From: Clarkia xantiana subsp. parviflora
Lineage: Eukaryota > Streptophyta > Magnoliopsida > Myrtales > Onagraceae
Assembly: GCA_036873135.1 (NCBI GenBank)
Contig: JAPTYO010000002.1
Span: 32,789,452 to 32,853,451 of the forward strand
Length of the DNA: 64,000 bases
Direction of reading: 5' to 3'
Both the position numbers and the translations under genes were made by a program. Within the stretch, counting starts at the first letter, position 1, and every line of letters begins with the position of its first letter. Shown here piece after piece: positions 39,607-50,294 of this stretch. Under the pieces are notes generated by a model, which was not told the origin of the DNA, did not search any database, and was given only the letters and a program-made list of their open reading frames with translations.

Positions 39607-42600
39607 AAGGTTTGGAAACGTTGGCAGGGTTGGCCTTATCGCACTTAAAATGGATATGAGCAAAATCTATGACGAGTTGGCACGGATTATGCAAGCATTG
39701 AATTTCCCTCCTCCTTTCCAACAATGGATAATGCAATGTATCACTACCCCAACCTTGGCCTTTCTCATCAATGAGAAACCCACCTCTTTCATTCAACCGT
39801 CCAGAGGTATTCGACAAGGTGACCTACTCTAGTCATTCTTATTTATCCTTTGTGCAGAAGTGCTCTCAGTTAAGTTGTCAACTGCTCAATTAGAAAGAAG
39901 AATAAAAGGAATTCGCCCAGGCTCGGGCTGTCAGCAAATCAACCACCTGTTCTTTGCTGACGATAGTTTCCTTTTCTTCGAAGCATCCCCCTCCAGTGTG
40001 GATGCAGTAGTTGACATCCTAGACCTTTATGCTCGGGAATCTGGTCAAGTGGTCAATTATTCCAAATCTAGCATCTGATTCAGCAAAAATATCTCACTTG
40101 ATGATCGAATTCTCTATCGCACACGCCTGGGAGTTCAGGAAATGAAGGATGATGATCTCTATCTAGCCTTACCTGTTGATTGGTCTTTCCAAAAGAAAGG
40201 CATAGGAAACAGTCTTCTCGACCGAATCTCCTGCCACATACAAGGATGGATGAGCTTCCTCCTGTCGGCAGCAGGGAAAGCAGTCCTTATCCAATCAACA
40301 ATTGCATCCATATCCACGTATTCTATGTTTTACCTCCAGGTTCCCTTATCATCCATTGATAAGATCGAACAACTCATCTGTGCCTTCTGGTGGAAGACAT
40401 CCTCCTTCTCCAAGGGTATTCCTTGGGTAGCTTGGCCAAAACTGACCACCTCTAAGGCTGATGGTGGCCTTGGATTTTGTGAGCTGCGCAACTTCAATAA
40501 AGCACTCCTCAAACAGTTATGGCGCCTCCTTATTTCCCGGGATTCTCTTTGGGCCTTCTCTATGGGAGCCAAGTACCTTTCTCGGGAACCATTCTCCACA
40601 GTCTCAAAGTATAATTCCCATTCCCTTCCTTGGAGGACCCTACTAGCACTGCGACCTTACCTAGTTGAGGGGAGTAGATGGCGCATTGGATCTGGTGCTT
40701 CGTTTAATTTCTGGACGGATCCCTGGGTGCCGAATCACCCTAGTCTTGGCCATTGGGCGCTCCCAACTGTCAATCCAACACCTTTACTGGTACATCATCT
40801 TATCAATCCGTCCACTAACACCTGGAACCTCCCACTTCTTACTTCCCTGGTTTAACCTTTCATGACGAATCTCATCCGGGATATCCCTCTCCCATTTTTC
40901 CCAATCTCGGATAAACTTTTTTGGAATCATACGCGTCAAGGACAATACTCCGTCAAATCTGGTTACCATTTTCTCGTCTCCTTGACAAGAGACGGGAACA
41001 GGGCTTCTACCTCTGCATCCCCTAGGATTGCTAATCCTTCTTTTTGGACACAACTTTGGGCTCTCCAAATTCCTCCAAAAATTAAGATGTTTATCTGGAA
41101 GGGATGTGTAAACGGCCTCCCCCTTGGTGTACCATTCCTCCAGAGAGTATGATCTACTAATCCTTTTTGCTGCTTTTGCAACCAAGCATTCGAAACATGG
41201 GATCGTTTAACTTGGAAATGCTCGTTCTCACATAAAATCTTGTTTGCCAGTCACTTTATGGTTCGTCTGAAACTTCTTCCGATTCAAAGTGCCCAGGAGT
41301 GGCCCCTCTTCTACCATGATGCCCCAGATGCCCCTGTTAGGACTTATGTGGTCGATTTGGCTTGAACGTAACCTTGTTATTTTTAAGGGCCATGATCCAT
41401 CCATCGAGTATGTAACTTATCGCTTTGAAGAACTGTCTATTAACTTGTATTTGTTGTAATAAATTATAAATACCACAGGCATCTCAGGGAGATCCACGAC
41501 AGGATTCTCCCCCCTCCAGCGACCTTTGACTCCTCCCAGTAGTTCCACTCACCTGCCTTTTGATTGTATCATAGCTGATGGGGTGGTGGATACGACCTCG
41601 GGACAAATTTTTGGTGCAGCGGTTAGTACGGATCAGGATGAGCGGATTAACGCAGCAGTGATCCATACACTCATCGGGGAAGACCCTTTGGTGGTAGACG
41701 CTTTGGCTGTTCGGGTAGGTCTGGTCCGTCATATGCATTTTCCCGGCACACACCTTCTCCACACAGACTCCCAAGTTTTGATTTCCTGTATTGAATCACC
41801 AAACTCTTGCCTTATTTCGTTATTTGGCCTACTGACGGATATTACTAGACTCTTGTCGGATTCAGATGTTTTAGCTACTTTTGTAGGTCATTTAGGTGTT
41901 TCTCTGGCTCACAGGTTAGGGAAACGAGCGGCTTCAACGGGCATGGTTGGATTATGGTTGCATGCTAACATCCCTTCTGTCTTACTTGAAGCCCTCCTTT
42001 AGCTTGTACTTTACTTTGTAAGTTCTGTGTGTGTGCTTTTCTAATATATATGCGCCTCATTACAAAATAAATATATATATAATGTTTACAAAAAAAAATA
42101 AAGGAATGAAATATATAATGTATTATATTTTCTTTAGTGTAACTAAGATCCAGCTTTAAAAGCACTTTCAATGGTAGTTATTATTTCTAGATTTTATGTT
42201 GTAAATTTATTATTGTGAGGAGTTCCTACATTCTAGTGTCATTTACTGTTGGTTCCACGAGTAATGATTATATAGAAATTGTATATTACAATGATTTTTT
42301 TTTTTTTTTCAAAATGGGAGTTCCTAGTTCCAATGTTTTCTACTGGACGCCGCCGCCACTAGGTGTGACTAGAATTTTAAATATTTTTTTCCATTATCGA
42401 GTGGAGAGAGAAGCGAGACAGTTCCTACTAGTAGAAACTCAAACGTTACTGTTCATGTCGATGCTAATTTTTTAATATATTTTATTCACAAGTTTTTTAC
42501 TTCTTTCTTTAATTGTATATATATATATAAGTCTACTAAAATAAATCAGATAATGTCATGAGCCGTAAACAGTTATTTTTAATCTAATTAAATTAAATAA

Positions 42601-43251
42601 TGACACGAAATTACTACTTTTTAACTCCGAGTCAATTTTAAAGCTTACCGACTCAATTTATTTATATTTCACCACGTGGCATAACCGTCCATTATAAACT
42701 TAAAAATACTATAAAATTTCATATTATTAAATATGAAATTTTATTACCAAAAAAATATTAAATTATTTTAATGCATAGATAGTTCCGTTTAATTTACTTA
42801 TTATATTCATATTATTATATATCCGAGGATATTTTTTATGATATATTGCTGTAAAAATTATTCTTTTAGGATGATATAAAATATATTTTTAATTTGTGTA
42901 GTTAGGAGATCATTATTAAAATACATGATTAATACCTATAACTGATTTACTAATATGTATTTGATTAATGTGCATATGCGTGAATTTATTGAGGAGGATG
43001 AATAAAGATATGAAATCGACGAAGAATATTTATTCGCCGAGGATGAAATAATATCGATTCAATGAATTTGATTAATAATTATTATTATCTATATATATTA
43101 TAAATTCTGAAGGAAAGATAATAACATAGTGAATGTGGAGCTGATGATTTTTTTTTACGTTAATCGATGTATTTATGACAATTGAGCTAAGGGTTTTGTA
43201 TTCATTAACTTCATAGCTTTAATTGCACTAGGGAGCTGAGGGGTTTTAAGT

Positions 43252-43490
43252 TGCAATTAATCGCAATTAAAATTTCGCTGATTTCGAACCATTCAAGATT
43301 CAATGTATACAATTAATCGCAATTAAAATTTCGGACCATTCAAGATTCAATGTATGTAATTAATCGGAATCAAAATTTCACTGATTTCGAACCGTTCAAG
43401 ATTCAATGTATGCAATTAATCGCAATTAAAATTTTTGACCATTCAGGATTCAAAGTATGTAATTAATTCGAAATTAAAATTTCACTGATT
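43252..43490. repeat. Tandem repeat of about 60-bp units
   Basis: About four imperfect units, each with (C/G)AATTAAAATTTC, optional GCTGATTTC, then GAACCATTCAAGATTCAATG and TATG(C/T)AATTAAT. Alternate units lack the CTGATTTC part, so the higher-order period is about 120 bp. Confidence 0.8.
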
Positions 43491-43496
43491 TTTAAC

Positions 43497-43680
43497 AGAC
43501 GCTTGACGCGGAGCCGGCGAACGAAGATACCAGGCGGTACGGGCGGCTGACAGTATAAGTGGCAGAGCCATCTCTATCTCCGGTGAGATATCGTCGGTGG
43601 TCATCGAAGTCATATCTGTTGAAGAACAGACGCGTGACACGGATCCGACGACCAAATGTAGCATGCGGTACGGGCATCTA
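43497..43680. repeat. Imperfect duplication of a GC-rich segment
   Basis: About 53 bp at 43497-43550 (AGACGCTTGACGCGGAGCCG ... GGCGGTACGGGC) recurs with changes at 43627-43680 (AGACGCGTGACACGGATCCG ... TGCGGTACGGGC). It stands out from the AT-rich surroundings. Confidence 0.65.
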
Positions 43681-44267
43681 AAATTTATTTGTGAATTTGC
43701 GCAATGGTATTTTATGGTTCAAAATTTTCGTTACTTTTTCAAATTTTAGACTGATATTTTATTTAAATATAGTGTTTCAACATATTACAAATAATCAGTA
43801 TAAATTTTATCTAATATTAGTATGTTAATTATACATATTTGGTAAGTTATCGCGCGAGAAATGCACCTAGTATTATAATAATATAGGCGTCTCTCTCCTT
43901 CCGCGAGGGAAAGGTTACCTCTTCCATGAGTGATCATCTTCTCTGATGGAGAATTTTTCTCATAACATGATGTCTATTGTGTTGTGATCCCGCTTTATCA
44001 ATTGCCAATTGCACTTAACCCTAATCAAATCTTGGAATCTCTTATTAGTGGCTGATTTTGTCGAACCCTATTACTTCGTTCCGTATCGCATGGGAGATTG
44101 TCCACTTTGTATGATAGCAACCTTTAAGCCAATTGGGAGTGATTCTCTTGTTGCTCTCGTCAACTATCCAAATAGCATACCTCCATACAGTCGCCTCATT
44201 ACCTTGCCACTTATCCAGTTAAAACCCTAATTTCCTTTTTATTTGTGTTGATTACAGGTCTGACCGA

Positions 44268-45070
44268 ATGGAGCAACATCATAATCGTAATCAGAACAGA
44301 GCTTGCGATAGAACACCTCCCGTATGATCAATTATCGCACTTGGAGATTCCTCAAATCATCGTGATAGCTTCTGCTGCGTTGGTAAGGTCATAAGTGACA
44401 AGATTATTCGAACTAGCGCTATTCTAAATATCCCTAAGAGTGCATGGGAGCGATATGACGAGTTGAAGATGAAGGATCTTGCTAGTGATGTTGTGCTTAT
44501 TGAATTTGTTAATGAGGATGATTTTGTTGATGCATTAGATTGGAGCCCTTGGGCGAGTCAAGGACATTGCTTGTCACTCAAGCAATGGACTATGGAATCC
44601 AAACTTGAGGAAGTTGAGTTTAATTTTGTTCAATTCTGGGTCCAAATACATGATTTGGAGTTGGGCAAGTTAAGCAATTCTAATGCCAAGATTATTGGGG
44701 AGCATATTGGAAGATTAATTGAGGTGGATAGTTCGGTGGATGAAAGAAGGATATTGACCTATTATTTAAGGGTCAAAGTTGAAGTGAATGCATATAAGCA
44801 TTTGATTGCAGGGTTTTGGTACCCTCGGGTGAATGGTACTGAGGGTTGGCAACTGTACATTATGAACGACTCCTTGATGTTCGTTTTCAGTATGGTAAAC
44901 TCGGTCACATTGAGCGTGTTTGCAACAAAGAATTGGCTATGTCGGAAGTTACACCCACCATGACCAGATATGGTCCTTGGCTACAAGTCGACCGTCCTCG
45001 AAAGTCTGAAATTTCATGGAAGACGAACTACGAAGCAAGAAGGAAGGCAGTCCGGAAGACGTTGGAGTGA
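44268..45070 (+). pseudogene. LINE-3 ORF1 (DUF4283 and CCHC knuckle), frame-broken
   Basis: The ATG at 44268 reads MEQHHNRNQNRACDRTPPV, then a stop. The same frame after it gives VGKVISDKIIRTSAI and joins 44463-44963 (VVLIEFVNEDDFVDALDWSP, SQGHCLSLKQW, IIGEHIGRLIEVD), a DUF4283 domain. A frame change near 44850 leads to YERLLDVRFQYGKLGHIERV, the zf-CCHC knuckle, whose first two cysteines are replaced (FRFQYG for CFxCG). It would have been the RNA-binding protein of the LINE. Confidence 0.75.
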
Positions 45071-45533
45071 TGTCATGAGCGGTAATTTGGCTACGGATGC
45101 ACGTTCCACCACCCTTGCTACATACCACACCCCACCACAAGCCTCAGCCGTTTCCCAACCAAACCCACCAAGTGACCCTCCACATGTACCAACCAATGAC
45201 TTCCCATTTTGTGGAACTCCCCCCGGAGTGTGACTCACCGCCAAGAGAAGGAACAATTGTGTCAAGTCAAACCGGGTTATCTCCTCCTTTGTTTGGTAGC
45301 CTATCCGTCAAAATGAAGTACTCGTTAGAAGAAGACAAGACAGTGACTCTACTAACCTTGTTGGTGGAGGTGGAAAAATAAAAAGATTGATTCTACAGAG
45401 GATGCTGATATGGAGAACACCGATGTGCCATCGAGATTGATCACTAAAAAATCTAGTGGTACCTCCAAAAAGAGTGGAAGGAGAACTGAAAAGAAGCAAG
45501 TGAAAGCTGTCCCATTACAGCTACACAGGAACC

Positions 45534-45947
45534 ATGAGTCTACTCGCATGGAATTGTCAGGACTTGGGATTGGAACTGACAATTCCTACACTTGCCGATC
45601 TCGGGAGGAGGGTTCAACCGGAGGTGATTTTTCTAATGGAAACAAAGAACAAGAAGGATTTTTGCGAGAATGCTAGGAGGAGATTACATATGGAGAGGGC
45701 CGAATACGTGGAGCCCCAAGGTCTATCGGATGGACTAGCACTTTGGTGGCATGATCACGTGAATCTTCAAGTTTTGTCAAAGAATGCAAACATGGTGGAC
45801 ACAATAATACACGACAACACTTCTTATGGTACCATTCACATAACCTGGGTGTATGGACATAATGATTGGTCGGAGCGCGTTAAGACTTGGGATCAACTTA
45901 GAGGTTTGGCGGGTGGTCGTATTGGCCCTTGACTTTGTATTGGTGAT
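45534..45947 (+). pseudogene. LINE-3 ORF2 endonuclease fragment
   Basis: The ATG at 45534 reads MSLLAWNCQDLGLELTIPTL, then VIFLMETKNKKDFCENARR and GLALWWHDHVNLQVL, an AP-type endonuclease like that of LINE-1. A stop follows GGRIGP (TGG to TGA in the usual GPWLCIGD), and the reading ends at the Copia-D LTR. Confidence 0.82.
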
Positions 45948-46147
45948 TGTTGGGAATCGGGGCTTAGGGTTAGAGTACGAGCAAACAATCACTTAAATAT
46001 ATCACAAGCCAACATGTACTATTTACTACGGGACATTGATTTAATTATGAATCATTCGTTACGGGACATATAACCAACATGAATTAACTGATACATGACA
46101 TATATTTATCCAACATGAGTAATACGATACGGGACACGATGTTCACA
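45948..46147 (-). repeat. Copia-D left (3') LTR, unlike the right LTR
   Basis: 200 bp with TG...CA ends, joined to the purine tract at 46148-46158. It has a repeated pattern of ACGGGACA(T) and CCAACATGA three times. I see no similarity to the 336-bp right LTR beyond the ends. Confidence 0.6.
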
Positions 46148-47350
46148 ATTCCCCCCCTTAAACTTGATTCTTCGGATGTCATCCGTATGATGTTCACGAT
46201 CACTTCTCCTTGTGACTCGTCCTTCCTTACGCTTCTTTGTATAACCAATCTTGTATGCTTGATGGTCTTTTCGAGCTTGTCTTTGTTGACAACTCGTCCT
46301 CCGCATATGTTCTTGCACTCTGCGATCCTTGTTCTCGTTCTTCCATCATCCTTTTCTTTCGCCACTTTTTTCTCTTTGATGAATTCTTTGTGTGTTGTTG
46401 GATCACATCCTGCAGAAAGACATAAATTACTGTATAATTCTTCATCATCATTCACTTCTACGACTTGCGCGGAATTGTATACGTCTTGGATCCGTCTTGT
46501 CCTCAGCACTGGTGATTCGATCGAGTCGTCTTCTTCTTCATGAGTATCAACTTGTGGGGGTGATAATGTTTCTTGAACTTCAACACGTCGGGCTTCTTTT
46601 CTTTTCGGCTCTTCGACTTCAATAACCTGTTTTGGTTGGTTATAATTCATCTCCCAGCTCCATGCTTGTTCTTCGTTGAACTCGATATCTCTTGAGATCA
46701 CAACCCTCTTTGTGAAGGGATTGTATAACTTGTAGTTTCTTGTATTCTCGTCATATCCAAGCATAACGCACTTCTGGCTTTGCTGCAATTTTGCATATGC
46801 CACACACCCAAAAACTCGAAGATGATCGATGCATGGCTTCTTCTTGCTCCATGCCTCCTCTGATGTCATGTCTCCAATTCTCTTGGTCGGAAACCTGTTG
46901 AGCAAATAAACTGCAGTAGCAACAGCGTCTCCCCAAAATTCTTTCGAGACATTTCTCTCCTTTAGCATGCATCGAACTAAATTCAAGATCGTCCGGTTCT
47001 TCCTCTTGGATACTCCATTTTATTGTGGTGTTTGCGGCATGGTTAGCTGATGCATGATACCGTTCTCTTTGAAAAACTTTTCAAACTGGCGCGATGTGTA
47101 CTCACCTCCTCGGTCGGTTCGTAAGCACTTTAAATGACGATCACTTTGCTTCTCCACCATGTTTTTGAACTCCTTGAACTTCGTCAAGACTTCGCTCTTC
47201 TGTTTCATCATATAAATCCAAGTCTTGCCACTATAATCATCGTTAAAAGTCAAGAAATACCTATTTCCGCCAATGGACATGGGCTTGATCGGTCCGCACA
47301 CATCGGAATGGACTAAGTCGAGACGACCAGCTGCTCTCTTCAATGGGTAC

Positions 47351-48105
47351 TGTTAGATATCTGTCCAATTCGGGTTCGTATTTAGATTTCGAGCCTCGCA
47401 AAATACTCCAAAACCCGTAAAAGAACTCTTTCGCGGACACCCAAGTCTAAAACGGTCCGAAATACGCGCAGTACCCGGACCGGAGGACTTCCGGATTTCC
47501 CTAAGGCGATCCAGAGGCCCGGATTGCCCTAAGGCGATCCAGAGGCCCGGATTGCCCTAAGGCGATCCAGAGGCCCGGATTGCCCTAAGGCAATCCGGAC
47601 CGGTCCGGATTGCTAAACAATCCGGGTAGGTCCGGATTACCGATTTTCTTCGTACGCTCATCCCGATTATTTTGCCAAGTGCGAGAATTCGGTGCATGCA
47701 TAGTCCACCTTGGTGACGGTATACGTCTTCCTTCATACCAACATCAAGCCGTTTGAAACTGGGCATGATCCTTAGGATCCCTATAAATAGGGGCCTAGGT
47801 CTCCCATTCTAAACAAGTCTCTCATTTTGGACTTTGGATGCTCTGACTTCTCTCTAAAGGCTTTCTCTCTCTATAAATTCTGACTTGAGCGTCGGAGAGG
47901 GCCCAACCAGCATTCCCCCCTCTCCCACGCTAGTTACTGCCCCTCGTGCAGGATCCGAAGTTCGAGAGTTCGAGGTCGAGGAATGGAAGATTAGTTCAAG
48001 GATTGTGTTTCAAGGATCGCGGCGTTCCCGTCCTTATACACATATCCAGAGCCCGTTCGTGAAAAAAGAAGCCCGAAGCTACCCAAGTGGAAGCAAGTCA
48101 TAACA
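47351..48105. mobile_element. Solo LTR inserted in Copia-D integrase
   Basis: 755 bp starting TGTTAGATATC and ending TCATAACA, flanked by a perfect TSD GGTAC (47346-47350 and 48106-48110). The integrase reading resumes across it. A TATA box CTATAAATAG lies at 47781-47790, so the LTR probably points to the plus strand. The superfamily cannot be told without internal sequence. Confidence 0.92.
47499..47600. repeat. 28-bp tandem repeat in the solo LTR
   Basis: The unit CCCTAAGGCGATCCAGAGGC + CCGGATTG occurs three full times from 47499 plus a partial fourth unit. It lies upstream of the TATA box, in the U3 promoter/enhancer part of the LTR. Confidence 0.85.
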
Positions 48106-48490
48106 GGTACTTCTTGAACAGTTTCCTATGCTGCTTTCCGATTAAACATGTTTCACACACGTTGTGGGGATGATTGATCTTGGGTAAACCCCGTACCGTG
48201 TTTTTCTTCTCCATCAATTCCAGCGCTTTGAAATTCAGATGGCCATACCGGAGATGCCAAAGAGTCGCGTTGTCTATGGTTGTTACCTTTAAGCAATTCT
48301 TCTCATTGATCTTTAACTCCAACGGGAACATTCGGATCTTCGTCATGGCTACATTCGTGATAACATTTTTATTATTATCACGGATGGTAAGTGCATTCTC
48401 CTTGATCCGGACGTCGTATCCCTTCTCCAGCAATTATCCGACACTTAATATATTGTTCTTCATGTCGGGAACAAAATAGACATTGGCGAT

Positions 48491-49660
48491 TCATAGCTGT
48501 CGTCCGTTATTGAGTTCAAAGAGAACTTTACCTTTCCCTTTAATTTTGTGTTGTGTAAGATCGCAAAAGGTGATGTGCCGACCGTGTCCTTCATCGAGCT
48601 CCGCAAAAAACTCATTTCTTCTGCAAAAATGGTTGGAAGCTCCTGTGTCGACAAACCATGTTTTAGACTCCGTCTCCTTCACTTGATTGTATGCCATTAA
48701 TAGAACTCTGTCGTCGTAAATCTTCTCCGCGAAGTTTGCATTTTCTCCCTCATTGTCGGTGTTGTACCAACATTTTGCCGCATAATGACCGTATTTCTTG
48801 CACACATAGCATTGAACTCCTGATTTGTTATTTCTCCATCCACCTTGGGCTCGTCCGCGACCACGACCGCGACCTCTTCCTCGATCTCCTTCTTGGATCA
48901 ACTCTCCATCACTGTCGGCTTCGTTTGTGGTTATTGTTCGACCACCTCTTCCTCTCCGCGTTGTGAATCTTCCTCTTTGGAAGCTGCCTCGCGATCCGTC
49001 ATTCTTCATCGTCAACTTTTCTTGTAAAGCATGCTCCAAGGATGTACCTTCTGCTCTCTTCAAAAGTCGTTGTTCATAAACTTGAAGGGAACCCATTAGC
49101 TGCTCCACAGACATTTCTTCTAAGTCCTTGGATTCTTCAATCGCCACGGCAACAAGATCGAACTTTGGATCGAGGGATCTCAAGATCTTCTCTATGATAC
49201 GAAAATATTCTAAAGTTTCTCCATTTCTTCGCATTTGATGCACGATTGAGATGACCCTTGTGAAGTAGTCGGAGATGGACTCCAAACTTTCTTGATGGAG
49301 GGACTCGAATTGAGTACGGAGAGCTTGTAGGCGAATTTTCTTTACCTTTTCGACGCCTCCGTATGCCTTTTGGAGTATAACCCAGTCTTCGTATGATGTC
49401 TTGGCTGGAGCGACTAACTCGAACGTGGCTTCATCAAGACCTTGATATATTGTGAACAAGACATTCTTCTCCTTCTTCCGTTGCTCCTTCAATTCATCCT
49501 TCTCTTCTTTTTTCATTTCCGTCACCGTTTCTGGTTCCTTGAACTCGGTCTCCACGAACTCCCACACGTCAAGTGATCCCAAAAGGGCCTTCATTTGGAT
49601 ACATCATTTGTCGTAGTTATCCTTTGTAAATCTCGGCACTTGCATGCTTGTCGTTGCCAT
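48491..49660 (-). pseudogene. Copia-D gag, CCHC knuckle and protease
   Basis: The ATG at 49660 reads MATTSMQVPRFTKDNYDK, then a stop (Trp to TGA), then 367 codons from QMKALLGSLDVWEFVE in the same frame. It contains the gag core (ISDYFTRVISIVHQMRRNGE), an Arg/Gly linker, the knuckle CYVCKKYGHYAAKC (about 48770-48810) and the protease motif TWFVDTGASNHF, ending at 48491. Apart from the early stop this gag is less damaged than that of Copia-A. Confidence 0.83.
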
Positions 49661-49691
49661 CACGATCTTTGAACCTTGCTATGATACCACT

Positions 49692-50027
49692 TGTTGGTGT
49701 TTGAATATGTATATGTGTGTGAGAGTGGGAGAGGTGGAGAGGATATGAGAGACTTGTTGTTTTTGTCTACTCAACTTGTTGTGTTGTCTCAACTTGTTGC
49801 ATTCTCATTCATCTCATCAAGTATTTATAGGTACAAGTAGATACTTCTAGTTACTTGATCTTCTAGTGACTTCATACTCTAGTAGCTTCATATTCTAGGG
49901 GTTTCTTGACTCTAGGATACTTCTACACACTTAGGCTCTTCTAGGCTCTCTATTAATTACTTAAGGCTCCTAGATAATTTTAGAGATTTCTAGACACTTC
50001 AACATTAATCAAGTTTATTTTCTAACA
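49692..50027 (-). repeat. Copia-D 5' LTR and adjoining primer site
   Basis: 336 bp starting TGTTGGTGTTTGAATATG, alignable with the 316-bp Copia-A LTR but with indels, ending TTTTCTAACA. Just inside, at 49676-49690, the element strand reads TGGTATCATAGCAAG, a near match to the initiator tRNA-Met site. Confidence 0.87.
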
Positions 50028-50289
50028 GTTATTTGGTAAAAAAAGCAAAAAATAAAGTGAGATGCACATATCTCATGAAGATGAAATCGGACGATACAAA
50101 ATTCGACTTGATTTTAGCCGCTCCATATGATATTTATCTCTAACATACCATTAATGAGTTGTCACTTTTTTATTGGTGTGGACTATATCCTACGTGATGG
50201 ACTAGGTCTAAGTAATAATTTCTCAATAAGAATAATCTAATTAGAGATGTTGATCCGTGAGAATCTATGGAGAGAACCACCGAGGTTAC
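50028..50289. other. Short spacer between Copia-D and the Gypsy element
   Basis: 262 bp without a recognisable feature. It does not continue LINE-3, although Copia-D sits inside LINE-3 on its left side. Confidence 0.6.
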
Positions 50290-50294
50290 ACGTG

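Larger units (their letters stand above)
27189..42002 (+). pseudogene. LINE-2 ORF2, interrupted and frame-broken
   Basis: Pieces in order: endonuclease 27189-28025 (MNTLSWNCQGIG, LLIGDFNEIWSS, SDHCPILLQL); linker 28163-28438 (LWLLRGDCNTKFFHAS); RT start 28472-28649 (EKAPGPDGYTGKFYHSTW); after the solo LTR, RT 37444-37661 (KTFVVLIPKTACPDSISEWR, ISLCNQTYKLNSKIL); RT 39650-39832 (LDMSKIYDELAR, GIRQGDLL); 39860-40078 with an intact HLFFADDSF box; post-RT 40142-40855; zf-RVT region 40862-41152; RNase H-like 41526-42002 (IADGVVDTTSGQIFGAAV). Stops and frameshifts separate most pieces. Confidence 0.85.
26246..42102 (+). mobile_element. LINE-2: 5'-truncated L1-type retrotransposon hosting nested elements
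   Basis: Bounded by the TSD GGAATGAAATATAATG (26230-26245) and the same sequence with two extra bases at 42103-42120, preceded by a poly(A) tail at about 42089-42102. It starts inside ORF1, so it is 5' truncated. ORF2 runs through 27189-28649, then 37444-37871, then 39806-42002. Interruptions are a solo LTR with nested Helitrons/CACTA (28655-37443) and an inverted duplication (37872-39606). Net length is about 5.1 kb. Confidence 0.88.
42121..43885. other. AT-rich spacer between LINE-2 and LINE-3
   Basis: No gene recognised. It is strongly AT-rich apart from two short tandem repeat tracts at 43252-43680. Confidence 0.6.
43886..45947 (+). mobile_element. LINE-3: 5' half of an L1-type element, cut by Copia-D
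   Basis: A leader from about 43886, ORF1 with DUF4283 and a zinc knuckle, and the first part of ORF2 (endonuclease) are present. At 45948 the LINE stops abruptly at the LTR of Copia-D. The rest of LINE-3 is not found right of Copia-D, so it was deleted or moved. The left boundary is approximate. Confidence 0.8.
46084..48433 (-). pseudogene. Copia-D integrase region, broken
   Basis: In element order: 48433-48111 reads the pre-integrase finger (LWHLRYGHLNFKALELMEKK, CETCLIGKQHRK). The nested solo LTR interrupts at KKYLL. 47345-47020 continues with [10 protein letters not shown] and [11 protein letters not shown], and a stop (TTGTTGAGG to TTATTGTGG region) precedes 46986-46084 (MNLVRCMLKERNVSKEFWGD and the VVISRDIEF stretch). 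As in Copia-A, the frame goes from SAGCDPTTHKE to a basic tail without RT. The ERKNRTI segment with the last catalytic Glu falls at the break near 47010. Confidence 0.82.
45948..50027 (-). mobile_element. Copia-D: RT-less Copia element with mismatched ends and a nested solo LTR
   Basis: A minus-strand relative of Copia-A with the same gag-protease-integrase order and the same missing RT/RNase H. The right (5') LTR is 336 bp and clearly related to the Copia-A LTR. The left (3') end is a different 200-bp LTR-like sequence (TGTTGGG ... GTTCACA) next to the polypurine tract. Flanks are GTGAT at the left and GTTAT at the right, only four of five matching. It is interrupted by a 755-bp solo LTR. 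The two ends probably come from different elements. Confidence 0.82.

Noticed and set aside
42532..43872. Possible Helitron (TCTACTAAAA start, CTAG end before T)
   Set aside because: The base before the start is G rather than A, and the 3' part has only a short palindrome (TCGCGCGA) instead of a proper hairpin.
47885..48103. 72-codon frame in the solo LTR
   Set aside because: It lies wholly inside an LTR after its TATA box and shows no known domain.
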